A DNA stretch of 64,000 bases from Antedon mediterranea (Eukaryota; Echinodermata; Crinoidea; Comatulida; Antedonidae): assembly GCF_964355755.1 (NCBI RefSeq), contig NC_092673.1, positions 28,897,001 through 28,961,000 of the forward strand, written 5' to 3'. Below are positions 63,001 to 64,000 of this stretch, piece by piece. How positions within the stretch are numbered: position 1 is the stretch's first letter; each line of letters opens with the position of its first letter. The notes under the pieces were generated by a model, which ran no database searches, was not told the origin of the DNA, and saw nothing but the letters and a program-made list of their open reading frames with translations. A program made the translations under genes and the position numbers.

Positions 63001-63324
63001 AAATTGGCCTTTAAAGGGACACTTTAGTTAGATCATAAAATTGTCCAGTCTTGTGTTCTATTGTATTTGTGGTTGTATAGTCAGGTCCTTGTGAGAAAAT
63101 GATGGTTACAATAGTGAATCTCTAGCATGTTGATATATTTATATGTTGTGGCTATGTAAATGTATTTTCAGGCTCGAGAAGGAACATCAAATGTTTACAT
63201 AGACTCAGAAGCTGAGGCTATCATTCTAGCACTACAAGAAGAGTTAATCGCAGTCAGGCTACGAGAAGCAGAGACGTCGGAATCACTCAGGGAAATGGAA
63301 CAGAAAATTATTGAACTTGAAAAG
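48059..63324 (+). CDS. EVI5: EVI5/EVI5L-like Rab GTPase-activating protein, 5' and middle part
   Basis: Exons: 48059-48378, 51922-52150, 52657-52881, 53009-53083, 53667-53792, 54901-55044, 55385-55474, 55906-56003, 56268-56328, 57777-58001, 60056-60109, 63172-63324; phases join and the gene runs off the right edge. First ATG in exon one is 48086, but its frame is open back to the acceptor, so an earlier start is possible. Ser-rich N-terminus, then LELQNRLLEADTKSMKSL, WGKIVNDWEEY and the TBC domain: KAGIPHHFRGIVWQLL, arginine finger in RRDIARTYPEH, glutamine finger in VGYCQGSAFIVGLLLMQ, MPEEEAFCVLVKLMQEYR, FHTSMYASHWFL. Coiled coils follow (RLRTETRLLRQRIDILEKEN; LQEELIAVRLREAE). Similarity to EVI5/EVI5L is nearly continuous. 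Vertebrate EVI5 acts on Rab11/Rab35 in recycling and cytokinesis. The host gene only shares its name with a viral integration site; nothing viral is here. Confidence 0.95.
48379..51921 (+). other. 3.5 kb intron of EVI5
   Basis: AT-rich with many ACTGTA/TACAGT words. Contains the candidate alternative first exon at 50781-50821. No transposon copy recognised. Confidence 0.5.
50781..50821 (+). CDS. EVI5: Candidate alternative first coding exon of EVI5
   Basis: ATG opens 13 codons (MDTFSYLQSFFGD) plus two bases (GG) before a donor GTAGGT. The phase fits the exon at 51922, which supplies one base, giving Gly then LLEADTK. The peptide would replace the Ser-rich N-terminus. It follows a local GC increase (AGGCCTAG at 50735-50750). 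Phase agreement alone has a one-in-three chance; needs transcript support. Confidence 0.35.
52171..52352 (+). mobile_element. CArG MITE copy 13 (expanded array, 3' end lost)
   Basis: Starts AGCTCTGTCTACATTAT about 20 bases after the splice donor at 52150/52151. Carries three perfect CCAAATATGG boxes, a TAAATATGA variant and a perfect CCATATATGG. Right terminal repeat missing after GAATGTTTGA. Confidence 0.8.
53402..53544 (+). mobile_element. CArG MITE copy 14
   Basis: CTGCTACACTATCAAACTAG to GATAGTGTAGACAGAGCTT; units TCAAATATGG and TAAATATGG. In the EVI5 intron before exon 53667. Confidence 0.8.
53818..53980 (-). mobile_element. CArG MITE copy 15 (reverse)
   Basis: AAGCTCTGTCAACACGGTC to GATAGTGTAGACAGAGCTT, TA-flanked, starting 25 bases after the EVI5 donor at 53792/53793. 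Confidence 0.85.
54270..54424 (-). mobile_element. CArG MITE copy 16 (reverse)
   Basis: AACTCTGTCTACACTATC to GATAGTGTATACAGAGCTT, TA-flanked. Same intron as copy 15. Contains CCATATATGG and CATATTTGAG-type decayed units. Confidence 0.85.
55065..55189 (-). mobile_element. CArG MITE copy 17 (reverse, one end lost)
   Basis: AATCCCTGTCTACACTATC start about 20 bases after the donor at 55044/55045; ends at CAAACTAGTTTG. One perfect CCATATTTGG. Confidence 0.8.
55470..55842 (+). repeat. Minisatellite built from an EVI5 splice donor, about 37-40 bp unit
   Basis: Unit GGTAACCAAATTGGTCTC plus TAATCTTATACTCATTAAT, about nine to ten imperfect copies. The first unit begins exactly at the EVI5 5' splice site (AAG then GTAACC at 55474/55475), so every later unit carries a copy of the donor GGTAACC. 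Confidence 0.9.
56118..56235 (-). mobile_element. CArG MITE copy 18 (reverse, short)
   Basis: AGCTCTGTCTACACTATC to GATAGCATAGACAGAGC. One CCATATTTGG box; the palindromic box is deleted. Ends about 30 bases before the next EVI5 exon. Confidence 0.8.
56535..56615 (+). other. Weak tRNA-like (SINE-like) segment
   Basis: GCTTGGTGGTTAACATGC followed by GGGGTTCAATCTTGACC resembles A and B boxes of a tRNA promoter, but imperfectly. It lies just left of a Harbinger-like MITE. Confidence 0.25.
56640..57560. mobile_element. PIF/Harbinger-like MITE, family A copy 2 (915 bp, TTA duplication)
   Basis: Same ends as copy 1 (CGCCCGTATTCTTAAACCGG), flanked by TTA at 56640-56642 and 57558-57560. Near-identical to 20209-21125 apart from scattered substitutions and small indels. 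Inserted in the EVI5 intron between 56328 and 57777. Confidence 0.88.
58175..58375. repeat. Dispersed repeat, inverted partner of 13.6 kb copy
   Basis: Carries TCTAGTACATCTTTCGAGA, GGGAGTTACCCC, GTATACTAGTACAC and GGGCCCTCTGG, the reverse complement of the order at 13630-13785. Confidence 0.6.
59284..59444 (-). mobile_element. CArG MITE copy 19 (reverse)
   Basis: TGCTCTGTCTACACTATAC to GATAGTGTAGACAGAGCTT. Carries a decayed palindromic box (CATATATGG) and one perfect CCATATTTGG. Confidence 0.8.
61340..62205. repeat. 22-bp C-rich minisatellite, about 39 copies
   Basis: Unit CTCCCCCTCTACACACAC plus CTAC, highly homogeneous with rare C/T changes and one-to-two-base deletions. The + strand has almost no G, the - strand has a G5 run in each unit. 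Intronic. Confidence 0.95.
62390..63013. mobile_element. PIF/Harbinger-like MITE, family C (618 bp, TTA duplication)
   Basis: Ends AGGCCAATTTACACAGACGA and its complement, flanked by TTA at 62390-62392 and 63011-63013. Subterminal GAGCGG/CCGCTC and GCGGTAA words repeat on both arms. GC-richer than the intron around it. The 100-codon frame at 62425-62727 has no family resemblance and is not called. Confidence 0.82.
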
Positions 63325-64000
63325 GTAAATTTTATCATTTTCAAGATTCAAGATTCAATTTTATTTTGCCAATTAAAATGGAAATAATATGAGTACATTT
63401 ACAAAATTTTAAAATGTATATTAATAAAATTATTACTATATACAATATTTATATTATTTAAAACAATCCATATATAAAAAACAAACATGAATACTATAGG
63501 GATAATATAAACATTACTTTATACTGGTTCCAATAATTAGTTAAAATATGCAATAAAAACTGGCTACAAAAAAAAATTTATTCTGTTCTTTATTTTTAAT
63601 TTTTACTAACTTTAATGAGCTCAATTTTAAAATAATATGAAAAGTTCTTGCAAGCTATAAATTGATGATAACCATTAAAAAGCTACCAACAAATATATTT
63701 ATGTTCTAGTTTTCTTAAGCAAAGTACCACATGACCAAGAATCCCTTGCTTGAGCATAATCCTACTCTCTTAAACTCTGTCTACACTATCAAACTAGTTT
63801 GACCCATTAAAGTGTGCCTAAATATGGTAGTGATAGTAATTGCTTCTAAAAGAAATATGCACAGCCAAACATTACTAAACATTAATACATTTATAATAAT
63901 TAATATTATTGCCTACAAAATAGATCAATAAAAACATTAGTATTTATGAAATATAATAATGTAATTTTTGTATGTAGTTCATTGATTGTAAACGTTTTGC
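63325..64000 (+). other. Start of the next EVI5 intron, runs off the window
   Basis: AT-rich; holds the truncated MITE at 63773-63837 and nothing else recognised. Confidence 0.5.
63773..63837 (+). mobile_element. CArG MITE copy 20 (fragment)
   Basis: Left end AACTCTGTCTACACTATC through a single TAAATATGGTAGTGATAG unit, then stops. Confidence 0.7.

Larger units (their letters stand above)
60110..63171 (+). other. 3.1 kb intron of EVI5 holding a minisatellite and a MITE
   Basis: AT-rich left part (60110-61330) without recognised features, then a C-rich minisatellite (61340-62205) and a TTA-flanked MITE (62393-63010). Confidence 0.55.

Overview
The window is intron-rich animal nuclear DNA: AT-rich, GT-AG introns, short exons, abundant microsatellites and many short inverted-repeat transposons. 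Animal-type orthologues (CK2 beta, PIN1, DUSP19, a single EVI5/EVI5L-like gene, a TBC1D2-like RabGAP) and the AT-rich, GGCCTAG-sprinkled intergenic DNA suggest a marine invertebrate, possibly a deuterostome such as an echinoderm. The species is an inference. Exon borders below were placed by hand from splice consensus, reading-frame continuity and protein similarity recalled from the families; no search was run.

Layout. (1) 0.6-16.8 kb, + strand: 3' part of a TBC1D2-like RabGAP (coiled coil, then TBC domain). (2) 18.5-25.8 kb, + strand: eight exons of a WD40 propeller most like the C-terminus of LRRK kinases, with a very large disordered insert; no kinase exons are visible. (3) 27.6-28.6 kb: two minisatellites at the 3' side of (4) DUSP19 (28.6-30.0 kb, - strand). 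(5) CSNK2B (31.0-33.5 kb, + strand), divergent from DUSP19. (6) PIN1 (35.3-36.9 kb, - strand), convergent with CSNK2B. (7) 37-48 kb: gene-poor, repeat-rich. (8) 48.1 kb to beyond the right edge, + strand: EVI5-like RabGAP, with a possible alternative first exon at 50.8 kb.

Mobile DNA shapes much of the window. About 20 copies of a 110-200 bp TA-flanked MITE carry tandem CArG-box (SRF-site-like) units. Three families have 3-bp TTA/TAA target duplications (PIF/Harbinger-like), one of them in two long, near-identical copies. One 634-bp TTAA-flanked element occurs twice. There is a 3' piece of a CR1/Rex1/Jockey-like LINE, and at least eight minisatellites.

Themes: three Rab-pathway genes (two TBC RabGAPs and an LRRK-type propeller; LRRK kinases phosphorylate Rabs) lie in 64 kb. 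The TBC gene's last exon contains a consensus donor that is phase-compatible with the orphan WD40 exons, raising the possibility of a TBC-WD40 fusion transcript.
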